Source: Streptomyces sp. CG 926 (lineage in GTDB: Bacteria > Actinomycetota > Actinomycetes > Streptomycetales > Streptomycetaceae). From it: a stretch of DNA of 64,000 nucleotides. The notes beneath the pieces are model-generated. The model had not been told where the DNA came from. It saw only the letters and a program-made list of their open reading frames with translations, and did no database searches. Positions 55,710 through 63,638 of the stretch are shown piece after piece. The stretch spans positions 62,001-126,000 of the forward strand of contig NZ_QGGZ01000003.1 of assembly GCF_003148825.1 (NCBI RefSeq), written 5' to 3'. Every line of letters starts with the position of its first letter. Position 1 is the stretch's first letter. The translations under genes and the position numbers were made by a program.

Positions 55710-57607
55710 GCGTTCTCCCCGTGCGGGTTGGTGGTGGACTGTGCGGCGAGCAGCTCTTCCAGGGCCGCCGCGAGTTCTCGGACCGTGGGCAGGTCGAAGA
55801 AGATCCGCAGCGTGACGGCGACGCCGAACTGCTCCTTCGAGCGGGCCACGACCTGGGTCGCGAGCATCGAGTGCCCGCCGAGGTCGAAGAAGTCGTCGTC
55901 GAGGCCCACGCGGTCGACCGAGAGGACGTCGGCCCAGATCTCCGCGAGGGCCTTCTCGACCGGGGTACCCGCGGCCTCGAAGTCGCCGCCCAGGTCGGGG
56001 CGTACGGCCTCGGGCGCGGGCAGCGCCCGCCGGTCGACCTTGCCGTTGAGGGTCAGCGGCAGCCGGTCCAGCCGGGCGAAGACGTTCGGCAGCATGTACG
56101 CGGGCAGGGTGCGCCCCAGGTGCTCACGCAACTCGACGGTGCTGTCGTCGCGTTCCGCACCGCCGGACACCCAGTACGCGACCAGGCGGGGCTCGCCGAC
56201 CGAGTCCTCGTCGACGATCACCACGCAGTCCCGGACGTCCGGGTGGCGGGTCAGGGCGTTCTCGATCTCGCCGAGCTCGATCCGGTAACCACGCACCTTG
56301 ACCTGGTGGTCGAGCCGGCCGAGGTACTCGTGGTCCCCGTCCGCGCGCCGTCGGGCGCTGTCGCCGGAGCGGTAGCGGCGGGCGCCGGGCTCGGTCGCGT
56401 CCGGGTCGGGCAGGAAGCGCTCGGCGGTCAGGGCGGGCCGGCCCAGGTAGCCGCGGGCCACGCCGGCGCCGCCGACGAACAGCTCGCCGGCCTCGCCGTC
56501 GGCGGCCCGCGTGCGCCCGGCGTCCTGCGCGCCCTCGCCGTCCTGCGCACCCTCGACGGGGGCGACCTGCATCGTCCAGCCCCGGAAGGCGCCGCCGATC
56601 ATGGAGCCGGCGCCGGCGTCGAGGTCGGCCGAGGTCATCCGGCGGTAGGTGGAGTGCACCGTGGTCTCGGTGATCCCGTACATGTTGACGAGCTCGGGCC
56701 GGTCCTCGCCGTGCCGGGCGATCCACGGCCGCAGCATCTCGGGCGGCAGCGCCTCCCCCGCGAAGACGACCAGGCGCAGCGCGTCGAGGGCGGCCGGTCC
56801 GACGCCGGGCGGCTGCTCCTCCTCGTACCGCACCAGCTGCCGGAAGGCGGCCGGGGTCTGGTTGAGGACGGTCACCCGCTCGCGGTGCAGCAGCGCGTGG
56901 AACTCCTGCGGCGAGCGCCGGGTCTCCTCCGGTACGACGACGAGCCGCCCGCCGTGCAGCAGCGCGCCCCACATCTCCCACACCGACACGTCGAAGGCGG
57001 CGGAGGCGAACAGGGACCAGACGTCCTCGGGACCGAAACCGAAGTGGCCCCGGGTGCCGGTGAGCAGGCTCGTCACATTGCGGTGCTCGATCATGACGCC
57101 CTTGGGGGTGCCGGTCGAGCCGCTGGTGTATATGACGTACGCGAGGCTCGTCGGGCCGGTGCCCACGCCCTCCGGCGCGGTGTCCGGGAAGGCGCTCAGG
57201 TCGGTGCCGCCGGGGCCGGTCAGGACGGTGTGCGCGGCGGGCAGGCCCCGCCCGTCCCGGTCGGTGACCAGGACGCCGGCGCCGGCGTCGGCGAGCGTGA
57301 AGGCGATCCGCTCGTCCGGGCTCGCCGGGTCGAGCGGTACGTACGCGCCGCCCGCCTTGAGCACCGCGAGCAGCGCCGTCACCAGGCCGGCGGTGCGCTC
57401 CACGCAGACGGCGACCGGCACTTCGGGGCCGACGCCGAGGGAGCGCAGGTGGTGGGCGAGGCGGTTGGCGGAGCGGTCCAGCTCGCGGTAGGTCAGCCGG
57501 CCGTCGATGCCGGTCACGGCGATCGCGTCGCCCCGCGCCGAGGCCTGCCGCGCGAACCAGGCGTCGATGGTGCCCGTTCCCGGGGCGGCCAGTGGGTCAG
57601 CGGTCAC
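55706..57607 (-). CDS. NRPS: adenylation-carrier (threonine-like code)
   Basis: A 633-residue A-T protein. Motifs: YTSGSTGTPKG, FDVSVWEMW, NMYGITETTVHSTY, YRSGD, GRLDHQVKVRGYRIELGEIE and LNGKVDRRAL. Pocket residues by eye D-V-W-N-V-A-M-V-H, nearest to the threonine code DFWNIGMVH. The piece between A5 and A7 has an unusual acidic, glutamine-rich insertion (VEGAQDGEGAQDAGRTRAADGEAG). The carrier ends in GGHS with Ser580. It precedes the PKS, so the carrier-bound amino acid is the substrate for the KS. GTG 57607 follows AGAGGA; overlap with the upstream gene is 11 bases. No MbtH gene is visible nearby. Confidence 0.88.
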   Translation of the reverse strand: MTADPLAAPGTGTIDAWFARQASARGDAIAVTGIDGRLTYRELDRSANRLAHHLRSLGVGPEVPVAVCVERTAGLVTALLAVLKAGGAYVPLDPASPDERIAFTLADAGAGVLVTDRDGRGLPAAHTVLTGPGGTDLSAFPDTAPEGVGTGPTSLAYVIYTSGSTGTPKGVMIEHRNVTSLLTGTRGHFGFGPEDVWSLFASAAFDVSVWEMWGALLHGGRLVVVPEETRRSPQEFHALLHRERVTVLNQTPAAFRQLVRYEEEQPPGVGPAALDALRLVVFAGEALPPEMLRPWIARHGEDRPELVNMYGITETTVHSTYRRMTSADLDAGAGSMIGGAFRGWTMQVAPVEGAQDGEGAQDAGRTRAADGEAGELFVGGAGVARGYLGRPALTAERFLPDPDATEPGARRYRSGDSARRRADGDHEYLGRLDHQVKVRGYRIELGEIENALTRHPDVRDCVVIVDEDSVGEPRLVAYWVSGGAERDDSTVELREHLGRTLPAYMLPNVFARLDRLPLTLNGKVDRRALPAPEAVRPDLGGDFEAAGTPVEKALAEIWADVLSVDRVGLDDDFFDLGGHSMLATQVVARSKEQFGVAVTLRIFFDLPTVRELAAALEELLAAQSTTNPHGENA

Positions 57608-59240
57608 GATGCGTGTTCCTCTCGGTGCCGGACTGCCGGAAGCGGACCGCTGGAAGATCCAGTACGGGCCCGTCCGGGAAGGTGATGGCGTCGTGCAGGG
57701 TCTGCTCGTAGGCGGCCAGCAGCGCGGCCGGGGTCTCGGGCCCGAACAGGTCGGTGTCGTACTCGAGGGTCAGCGCGACCGACGCACCGCTCTCCTGCGC
57801 GTACAGGCTGAGGTCGTACTTGGCGGTGTCCTGCGGGCCCGTGAGGTCGAGGGAGCAGTGCTCCAGCCCGGCGAAGACCGGGTCCGACTGCTCCTTGAGG
57901 AAGCTGAACATCACGCGGAACACCGGCAGGAAGTCCCGGCTGCGCCGGGCCACCAAGGCCTCCACCAGCTTGTCGAAGGGCAGTTCCTGCTGCGCGGACG
58001 CGTCGAGCAGGGCGGTGCGGGTGCGGGCGAGCAGAGCCCGGAAGGCCGGGTCCCCACCGAGCCCGACGCGGACCGGAACCATGTTGATGAGGCAGCCGAG
58101 GAGCTCCTGGAGCTCGGGCCGGGTGCGGCCCGCGACCGGGATGCCCACGGTGACGTCCTCGGTCCCGGACCAGCCCGCGAGCAGCGCCTGGAAGGCGGCG
58201 AGCAGCGTCATGTTGAGCGTCCCGCGCTCGCCCCGGCCGAACTCGCGCAACCGGCCGGTGAGTTCGGGCCCGAGATCGCGGGTGACGACCGCGCCCCGGA
58301 AGGAGCGGTGGCGGGGCCGGGGGTGGTCGGTGGGCACGGCGAGGGCCTGCGGGTCGCTGCCGAGCACGGCCCGCCAGTGGGCGGTCAGGGCGTCCAGGGT
58401 GTCGCCCTGGAGCCGCTCGCGCTGCCAGCCGGCGTAGTCGGCGTACTGCAGCGCCGGTGCGCCGCCCGCGTCCGGGTCGCCGTACAGCTCGCCCAGCTCC
58501 CGGAAGAAGATCTCGACGGACCAGCCGTCGACGGCGATGTGATGGAACGTCACCACCAGGTGGTGGTCGTCGGCGCCGAGCCGCAGCAGGTGGGCGCGCA
58601 GCGGCAGGTCGGCGGCGAGGTCGAAGACGTACGCGCCCACCTCGGCGGCGATGCGCGCCGCTTCGGCCGCGGGCCGCGCCCCGGCGCTCAGGTCGGTGTA
58701 CGGGAGCGCGAATCGCACCGGTGCGCAGACGACCTGGTGGGGCACCCCGGACGTCGCCCCGTAGGTCGTGCGCAGCACCTCGTGCCGGGCGACGAGCGCG
58801 GTCAGCGCCCGCCCGAGCCGCTCGTGGTCGAGGGCGCCGCGCAGCCGCAGCACGGTCGGTACGTTGTAGAGCGTGGTGTCGGGGTCGATCTGCTGCATGA
58901 ACCAGAGCCGCTGCTGGGCGAAGGACAGTGCGGGCCGCTCCGGCCGCGCACCGGCCGTCGGGCCCGCCGCTGCTGCGGCCGCCGGAGCGGTCGCCGCCTT
59001 CCGGGCCGCCATGGCGCCGCGCACCAGGCGGGCCATGCCCTCCAGGGTGCCCGCGTCGAGCAGCCCCGCGGGCTCGACATGGGCGCCGAGCTCCTCGTCG
59101 ATGCGGTCGGCGAGGGTGCGTACGGCTTCCGGCCGCCCGCCGAGTTCCTGCCAGTGCGAGCCGAGCGTCACATCGGAGGCGTCGAGGATCTCGGCCCACA
59201 TCTGGGCGAGCTCCTCCTCCACGAATCCCATGACCGTCAT
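57597..59240 (-). CDS. NRPS: carrier-like domain (no serine)-condensation domain
   Basis: A 547-residue protein. Residues 6-70 have carrier-protein sequence (EEELAQMWAEILDASDVTLGSHWQELGG) but the phosphopantetheine serine is Pro37 (GGRPEAVR), so it cannot hold a substrate; it may be a docking relic. The C domain (about 104-540) is intact: H233-H234-x-x-x-D238-G (HHIAVDGWS). It sits directly before the A-T gene and overlaps it, so the two act as a split C-A-T module. The ATG overlaps the thioesterase stop (ATGA). Confidence 0.85.
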   Translation of the reverse strand: MTVMGFVEEELAQMWAEILDASDVTLGSHWQELGGRPEAVRTLADRIDEELGAHVEPAGLLDAGTLEGMARLVRGAMAARKAATAPAAAAAAGPTAGARPERPALSFAQQRLWFMQQIDPDTTLYNVPTVLRLRGALDHERLGRALTALVARHEVLRTTYGATSGVPHQVVCAPVRFALPYTDLSAGARPAAEAARIAAEVGAYVFDLAADLPLRAHLLRLGADDHHLVVTFHHIAVDGWSVEIFFRELGELYGDPDAGGAPALQYADYAGWQRERLQGDTLDALTAHWRAVLGSDPQALAVPTDHPRPRHRSFRGAVVTRDLGPELTGRLREFGRGERGTLNMTLLAAFQALLAGWSGTEDVTVGIPVAGRTRPELQELLGCLINMVPVRVGLGGDPAFRALLARTRTALLDASAQQELPFDKLVEALVARRSRDFLPVFRVMFSFLKEQSDPVFAGLEHCSLDLTGPQDTAKYDLSLYAQESGASVALTLEYDTDLFGPETPAALLAAYEQTLHDAITFPDGPVLDLPAVRFRQSGTERNTHRDR

Positions 59241-60169
59241 ATGAGTTGTGTCCCGGAGTGAGAGTGGCGCACGGCGTCCTGGAGCAGTTCGAGGAATGTG
59301 GGCGGGTTGCCGCTGAAGTAGAAGTGGTCGCCCTCGAAGACGTGCACGTCGGCGTCGGCCGTCGTGTGGGCGCCCCAGGCGCCGGCCTCGGCGAGCGGCA
59401 CGTCGTGGTCGCCGTCGGCGACGAACACGGTGACCGGGCAACCGACCACGGCGCCCGCGTCGACCCGGTACTCCGCGAGGGCGCGCAGGTCGCCCCGGAT
59501 GGCGGGAAGCACCAGCCGCATCAGTTCCGGGTCCTGGCGCACACCGTCGCTCGTGCCGCCGAGGCCCATGATCCGGGCGAGCACGGCGTCGTCGGGCTCG
59601 GGCTCGGACTCGGCCTCGCCGTGCCGGGCGCCCGCCCCGGCGCCGGCGCCGGCGGTCAGCATGTCCGTGCGCACCGAGGGCGCCGGACTCGCCGAGGCGA
59701 CCAGGAGGTGGGGAGCGGCGCCCCCGGCCGCCTCCAGCCGCCGGGCGACCTCGAAGCCGACGAGCCCGCCCATGCTGTGCCCGAAGAAGGCCGGGCGGCG
59801 CGGCAGCCGGGTACGCAGCGCCTCGTACACGCCGTCCGCCAGCGCCGCCACCGATCCCGCGGGCTCCTCGAAGAGCCGGTTCTCGCGGCCCGGGTACTGG
59901 ACGACCAGCATCTCGATGTCCGGGTCGAGCGCCGCCGACAGGTCGAAGTAGTAACTGGCCGACCCACCCGCGTGCGGGAAGCACACGAGGGTGTACCGGG
60001 CGGTCGGCTTCGGGTGGAAGCAGCGGATCCAGGTGGTGGGGGCGAGGGCGGGACCGGTTCCGAGGACACGCACCGGTGCCGTCGTGGCCGGAGCGCCGTC
60101 GGGACGGTGGCTCCCGTCGGGACGGTGGCCTTCGTCGGGACAGTGGCCTTCGTCGACGCCGCTCAGCAC
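59237..60169 (-). CDS. type II thioesterase
   Basis: A 310-residue alpha/beta-hydrolase that frees stalled carriers. The core begins LVCFPHAGGSASYYFDLS; the nucleophile is in FFGHSMGGLVGFEVARRL, the catalytic His in EGDHFYFSGNPP. Upstream of the core are ~58 extra residues with the repeat DEGHCPDEGHRPDGSHRPDG, coded by tandem 18-base repeats. The start GTG at 60169 overlaps the FMN reductase stop (GTGCTGA). A shorter, conventional start inside the extension is possible. It is an editing enzyme for this assembly line. Confidence 0.88.
   Translation of the reverse strand: MLSGVDEGHCPDEGHRPDGSHRPDGAPATTAPVRVLGTGPALAPTTWIRCFHPKPTARYTLVCFPHAGGSASYYFDLSAALDPDIEMLVVQYPGRENRLFEEPAGSVAALADGVYEALRTRLPRRPAFFGHSMGGLVGFEVARRLEAAGGAAPHLLVASASPAPSVRTDMLTAGAGAGAGARHGEAESEPEPDDAVLARIMGLGGTSDGVRQDPELMRLVLPAIRGDLRALAEYRVDAGAVVGCPVTVFVADGDHDVPLAEAGAWGAHTTADADVHVFEGDHFYFSGNPPTFLELLQDAVRHSHSGTQLI
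60098..60151 (-). repeat. three 18-base tandem repeats in the thioesterase N-terminus
   Basis: Units GTCGGGACGGTGGCTCCC, GTCGGGACGGTGGCCTTC and GTCGGGACAGTGGCCTTC, with the start of a fourth. In frame, they code (DEGH(C/R)PDG) units. Confidence 0.75.
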
Positions 60170-60765
60170 GCGTGCACCGCGTCGGACCGCAGCGCCCGGT
60201 GGGCCCGGCGCGCCTCCGCGAACTCGACGACCTGGCCGGCCATCGCGGTCAACTGCTGCTGGATGTGCGGGTCGGAGCACTCGCCGTCCGCACCGAACCC
60301 GGCCGTCGCGCTGTTGAGCGCCACCCCCAGCGGGGTGGTCCAGCCGCGCAGGGCGTGCACGATGTCGCGCAGGGCGGCGAGCGTGGTCACCGCGCCCTGC
60401 CAGCCCATCCCGACGGACAGGCAGCCGACGGCCCGTCCCGAGAGGTAGGGCCGGGGGTCGCCGCGCAGCTCCTCGGTGTGGTCCAGGGCGTTCTTCAGGA
60501 GCCCGGACACCGTGCCGTGGTACGCGGGGCTCGCCAGCACCACGCCGTCCGCCGACGCCACCTCGTCGAGGAGTCGGCGCGCCTGGGGCGGGCAGGCCGC
60601 CACCCGCGGGTCGTACAGCGGCATGACCAGGTCGGCGCCGCTGACGAGGCTGACCTGGGCGCCCAGCCGGGCGGCCTCCGCGAGCACCACCCGCAGCCCG
60701 AGCTCCGCGGTGGAGCCAGGTCGGGAGGATCCCCCGATTCCGACGACCTTCACGGCCTGCTGCAT
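60163..60765 (-). CDS. NADPH-dependent FMN reductase
   Basis: A 200-residue flavodoxin-fold reductase, first gene of the operon. The FMN-phosphate loop is GGSSRPGSTAELGLRVVL, and LASPAYHGTVSGLLKNALDH is the family's second signature. It supplies reduced FMN, and the operon's LLM monooxygenase is the obvious recipient, making a two-component system. ATG 60765 has GGGGAG. Upstream is the likely operon promoter region. Confidence 0.92.
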   Translation of the reverse strand: MQQAVKVVGIGGSSRPGSTAELGLRVVLAEAARLGAQVSLVSGADLVMPLYDPRVAACPPQARRLLDEVASADGVVLASPAYHGTVSGLLKNALDHTEELRGDPRPYLSGRAVGCLSVGMGWQGAVTTLAALRDIVHALRGWTTPLGVALNSATAGFGADGECSDPHIQQQLTAMAGQVVEFAEARRAHRALRSDAVHAC

Positions 60766-60783
60766 GAACTCCCCGTTTCGCGT

Positions 60784-60798
60784 GTTCCGGTCCGGAAC
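60784..60798. promoter_or_regulatory. palindrome near the operon start
   Basis: GTTCCGGTCCGGAAC: seven-base perfect arms around one base, ending 19 bases before the FMN reductase ATG, so within its leader. A candidate operator. Confidence 0.4.
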
Positions 60799-61022
60799 CC
60801 CGGCCGCCCGTCCTTTCGGCGCGCCGGCTTCCCCGGTGGTCGATCTCCCCGGTCGATCAGGACCGGCCACAGCCTTCGGTACGGCAACTTGCCGGTCAAC
60901 GCCCGCTGTCCGGGGAGATCCGATGGCCTCGTTCGGACATTCCGATGCCGCTTGCGGTAACACCGCCACCCGTCGGCGGACTCGCCCGTACCGCGCGCCC
61001 CGGGCCCGCCGGGATCGATCGT

Positions 61023-61036
61023 TCCCATTGATGGGA
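61023..61036. promoter_or_regulatory. palindrome upstream of the asd-like gene
   Basis: TCCCATTGATGGGA: six-base arms around TG, central in the divergent region and AT-rich for this DNA. A candidate operator for the neighbouring LysR or another regulator. Confidence 0.35.
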
Positions 61037-61230
61037 GCCATCGGAGATACCCGTCGGCCCGCCCTGTGCCGGGCGCCCGCGAGCGCGGATCATCGCAGTG
61101 GCGCCGATCGCGCACACCGCTCCATGTCGAACTTCCGGCGCGTACTCGAACAGGGTCGTGCACCGGAACCGACGGCCCGCACGGCCACAGGCCGTCCGTG
61201 TTCCCTGCCCACCGCGGATCCGAGAAGCCC

Positions 61231-62262
61231 ATGCCCCAGGTCGACGACCCCGCCGCCCCCCGCATCGCCGTCGTCGGAGCGACCGGCGCGGTGGGCGGCA
61301 CCCTGCTCGAACTCATCGAGGACCGCGCCCTGCCGTACCGGAGCCTGCACCTGGTGGCCTCCGACCGGTCGGCCGGCCGGACGATCCGCGTCGACGGCCG
61401 CGACCACCGCGTCATCGAGCTCCCCCGGTTCGCGTTCGGCACGGTCGACGTCGCCCTGTTCTGTGCCGGCGAGCGGATCAGCAGGCAGTGGGTCCCGGTC
61501 GCCGTCGCGCACGGCGCGCTGGCCATCGACAGCACCCCGGCCTTCCGGATGACCCCGGGCACCCCCTTGGTCGTCCCACAGCTCGACGCGGCCGAGCTGG
61601 GCCGCCGTCCGGCGGGCGGGGTGATCGCGGTGCCCGGCGCCGCCACGGTGCCGGTGGTCCGCGTGCTGCGGGACGTGGAGCGCCGCTGGGGGGTCCGCCG
61701 GATCGTCGTCAGTACGTACCAGGGCGCCTCGGGAGCCGGGCACGGCGGTATCGAGGAGCTCCAGGACGGCTCGCGCACGGTCCTGCAGGATCCGCAGGCC
61801 ACCGTGCCCTCGACGCAGTTCTCGCCCCCGCTGGCCTTCAACGTGCTGCCCGGCATCGGCGAGGTCCTGGAGGACGGCTCGACCCTCCAGGAGCGGGAGG
61901 TGGCCGACGAGGTCCGTAAGGTCCTGGGAGTGCCGGGCATCGAGGTCACGGCGACCTGCGTTCGGGTCCCGATGGTCAGTGGGCACGGCGCGGCGGTGTG
62001 GGTGCAGTGCGCTTCCGCGGTGGACCGTACCGAGCTGGTGGCGTTGCTCCGGGCGTTGCCCGAGGTCGTGGTCCACGACCCCGGTGGCCCGACCCCCGCG
62101 GCGCTGGGCGACCCGGACCAGCTCCACGTGGGGCGGATCCGGGTCTCGACCACCGCCCCCGACGCCTTCTGGGTGTGGCTGGCCACCGACAACCTCCGGG
62201 TGGGCGGCGCGCTGGACGCCGTACGGATAGTGGAGGAACTGCTGGCTCGGGGCGCGTTGTGA
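61231..62262 (+). CDS. aspartate-semialdehyde dehydrogenase homologue lacking the catalytic cysteine
   Basis: A 343-residue Asd-family protein. The cofactor end is IAVVGATGAVGGTLLELIEDRALP; the core has VVSTYQGASGAG and the C-terminal RVPMVSGHGAAV with the conserved histidine. The usual NPNCST active-site loop reads AVPGAAT here (GTG CCC GGC GCC GCC ACG), so the nucleophilic cysteine is alanine and two asparagines are lost. It cannot work as a normal Asd by the known thiohemiacetal mechanism. It is divergent from the NRPS operon, so a changed or regulatory function in that pathway is inferred. A housekeeping asd is expected elsewhere. Confidence 0.88.
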   Translation: MPQVDDPAAPRIAVVGATGAVGGTLLELIEDRALPYRSLHLVASDRSAGRTIRVDGRDHRVIELPRFAFGTVDVALFCAGERISRQWVPVAVAHGALAIDSTPAFRMTPGTPLVVPQLDAAELGRRPAGGVIAVPGAATVPVVRVLRDVERRWGVRRIVVSTYQGASGAGHGGIEELQDGSRTVLQDPQATVPSTQFSPPLAFNVLPGIGEVLEDGSTLQEREVADEVRKVLGVPGIEVTATCVRVPMVSGHGAAVWVQCASAVDRTELVALLRALPEVVVHDPGGPTPAALGDPDQLHVGRIRVSTTAPDAFWVWLATDNLRVGGALDAVRIVEELLARGAL

Positions 62263-62350
62263 GCACGGCCCCGCCGGCCCGCCCGGAGGCGGTGCCGGCA
62301 GGGTCGTATGCGGGTGGTCCTCGGCAGCCCCCGACAGCTCTCGGTAGCCC

Positions 62351-63256
62351 TCAGCAGGCCACGAGCTGCCGGTCCTGCTCCGCGAACCGGACCATCCAGT
62401 CGATGAACACCCGCATCTCACGGGTGAGGTGACGCCCGGACCGCCACGCGATCTGGGTGTAGACCTCGAACGGAGCCGTCCAGTCCAGTACGGTCAGCGA
62501 CTGCGCCTCGATCTCGGCGGCCACCGCCATCGCGGGCAGCACGCTGACCCCCAGACCGGCCGAGACCCCGCGCTTGATGGACTCGATGTTGCCGAACTGC
62601 AGCAGCGGTACGGGCTGCTCGGTGCCGCTGTTGAGCTCCGCCTCGAACATCGCCCCGTACGAGCAGCCCGCCTCCGGCGCCAGGATCGGCACCGCCCGCA
62701 GATCACTCGTGGAGACGTCGCGGACGCCCGCCAGGACGTGGCCCGGGGCGGCGACCGCGACCAACGGTTCGCGGCCGAGGACCTCGGTCCTGATCCCGGG
62801 ATGGTCGGTCTCGGCCTCCATGAGGAAGCCCAGGTCGAAGGTGCCCTGCCGGAGCGCCTCGCAGGTGTCCCGGCACAGGCTGGGCCGCAGGGCCAGCTGG
62901 AGCTGCGGGTAGCGGTGGTGGAAGTACTCGAGGACCGGGGGCATCCGGTAGGACGTGAAGCTCTCCATCGTGCCGATCGTCAGCACCCCCGAAGGCTCGC
63001 CCAGGCCGGTGGTCCGGTCCCGGGCCTCATCGACCAGGGACAGGATCTGCTCGGCGTACGGAACGAGCCGTTCTCCCGCCGGAGTCAGCCGGATCCGTCC
63101 CCGCAGGCGCTCGAAGAGCTCCACCCCCAGCGCCACCTCCAGGCCTTTGACCTGGGCGGTGACGCTGGACTGCGCGTACTTCAGGTCGGCTGCGGCGCGG
63201 GTGAAGCTCAGCAGTGTCGCGACCCGGTGAAACGTGGTGAGCTGCTTCAGATCCAT
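62351..63256 (-). CDS. LysR-family transcriptional regulator
   Basis: A 301-residue LTTR. The winged helix is at residues 1-62 (LKQLTTFHRVATLLSFTRAAADLKYAQSSVTAQVKGLEVALGVELFERLRG). The effector domain begins near residue 90 (LTIGTMESFTSYRMPPVLEYFHHRYPQLQL). It converges with the asd-like gene. LTTRs often control the divergent neighbour; the nearest divergent partner here is across the small peptide gene, so cluster control is only possible, not shown. Confidence 0.9.
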   Translation of the reverse strand: MDLKQLTTFHRVATLLSFTRAAADLKYAQSSVTAQVKGLEVALGVELFERLRGRIRLTPAGERLVPYAEQILSLVDEARDRTTGLGEPSGVLTIGTMESFTSYRMPPVLEYFHHRYPQLQLALRPSLCRDTCEALRQGTFDLGFLMEAETDHPGIRTEVLGREPLVAVAAPGHVLAGVRDVSTSDLRAVPILAPEAGCSYGAMFEAELNSGTEQPVPLLQFGNIESIKRGVSAGLGVSVLPAMAVAAEIEAQSLTVLDWTAPFEVYTQIAWRSGRHLTREMRVFIDWMVRFAEQDRQLVAC

Positions 63257-63299
63257 GCGCTGTCCCGGCGGTGCGCCGTCCCCGTGCTGGTGGAGTCGG

Positions 63300-63464
63300 T
63301 CACTGCCAGCCCATGTCCGTCTTCTGGGCGTCGACCTGCGTGGTGGGCGCGGCGGCGCCCTGCGGTGCTTCCGTGGTGTCGGCCTGCGCGACGGCGGGCG
63401 CCATCAGCACGGCGGTACCGAGAACGACGATCGTGACGGCTTTGCCCATACGAGTGCTCAGCAT
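63300..63464 (-). CDS. small secreted peptide, unknown function
   Basis: A 54-residue product with a signal peptide (basic start, then VTIVVLGTAVLMAPAVAQA) and likely cleavage after AQA. The mature part of about 25 residues (DTTEAPQGAAAPTTQVDAQKTDMGWQ) is hydrophilic and ends in tryptophan-glutamine. ATG 63464 has an AGGGGGA site eight bases upstream. It lies 43 bases upstream of lysR on the same strand. No family is recognised. Confidence 0.6.
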   Translation of the reverse strand: MLSTRMGKAVTIVVLGTAVLMAPAVAQADTTEAPQGAAAPTTQVDAQKTDMGWQ

Positions 63465-63638
63465 CAAAAAACATCCCCCTGTGACATGCGTGTTTCTTGC
63501 GGCTCCAGCATCACCACGCGTCACAGACTCGGGAAAGGGGTTTTCGGTGGTCGGATTGGGCCCTGACCCAATCTGACCAGCACGGGCCGAACGAGCCACG
63601 GCGGAGATAATGGTGGCTGCTGACGGATGGGGGGGCCG

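Larger units (their letters stand above)
60766..61230. promoter_or_regulatory. 465-base divergent region between the operon and the asd-like gene
   Basis: No convincing gene is seen on either strand. It should hold the promoters of the 26.7-kb operon (minus) and the asd-like gene (plus). Two palindromes are listed separately. No start site or sigma motif can be assigned with confidence. Confidence 0.5.

Noticed and set aside
53058..56288. A plus-strand open frame of 1076 codons opposite the PKS
   Set aside because: Antisense shadow of the KS-AT region; no ribosome site and low-complexity Gly/Ala/Arg translation.
60098..60151. Tandem repeats as a CRISPR-like array
   Set aside because: Units are 18 bases with no spacers, lie within a coding frame, and there are no cas genes.
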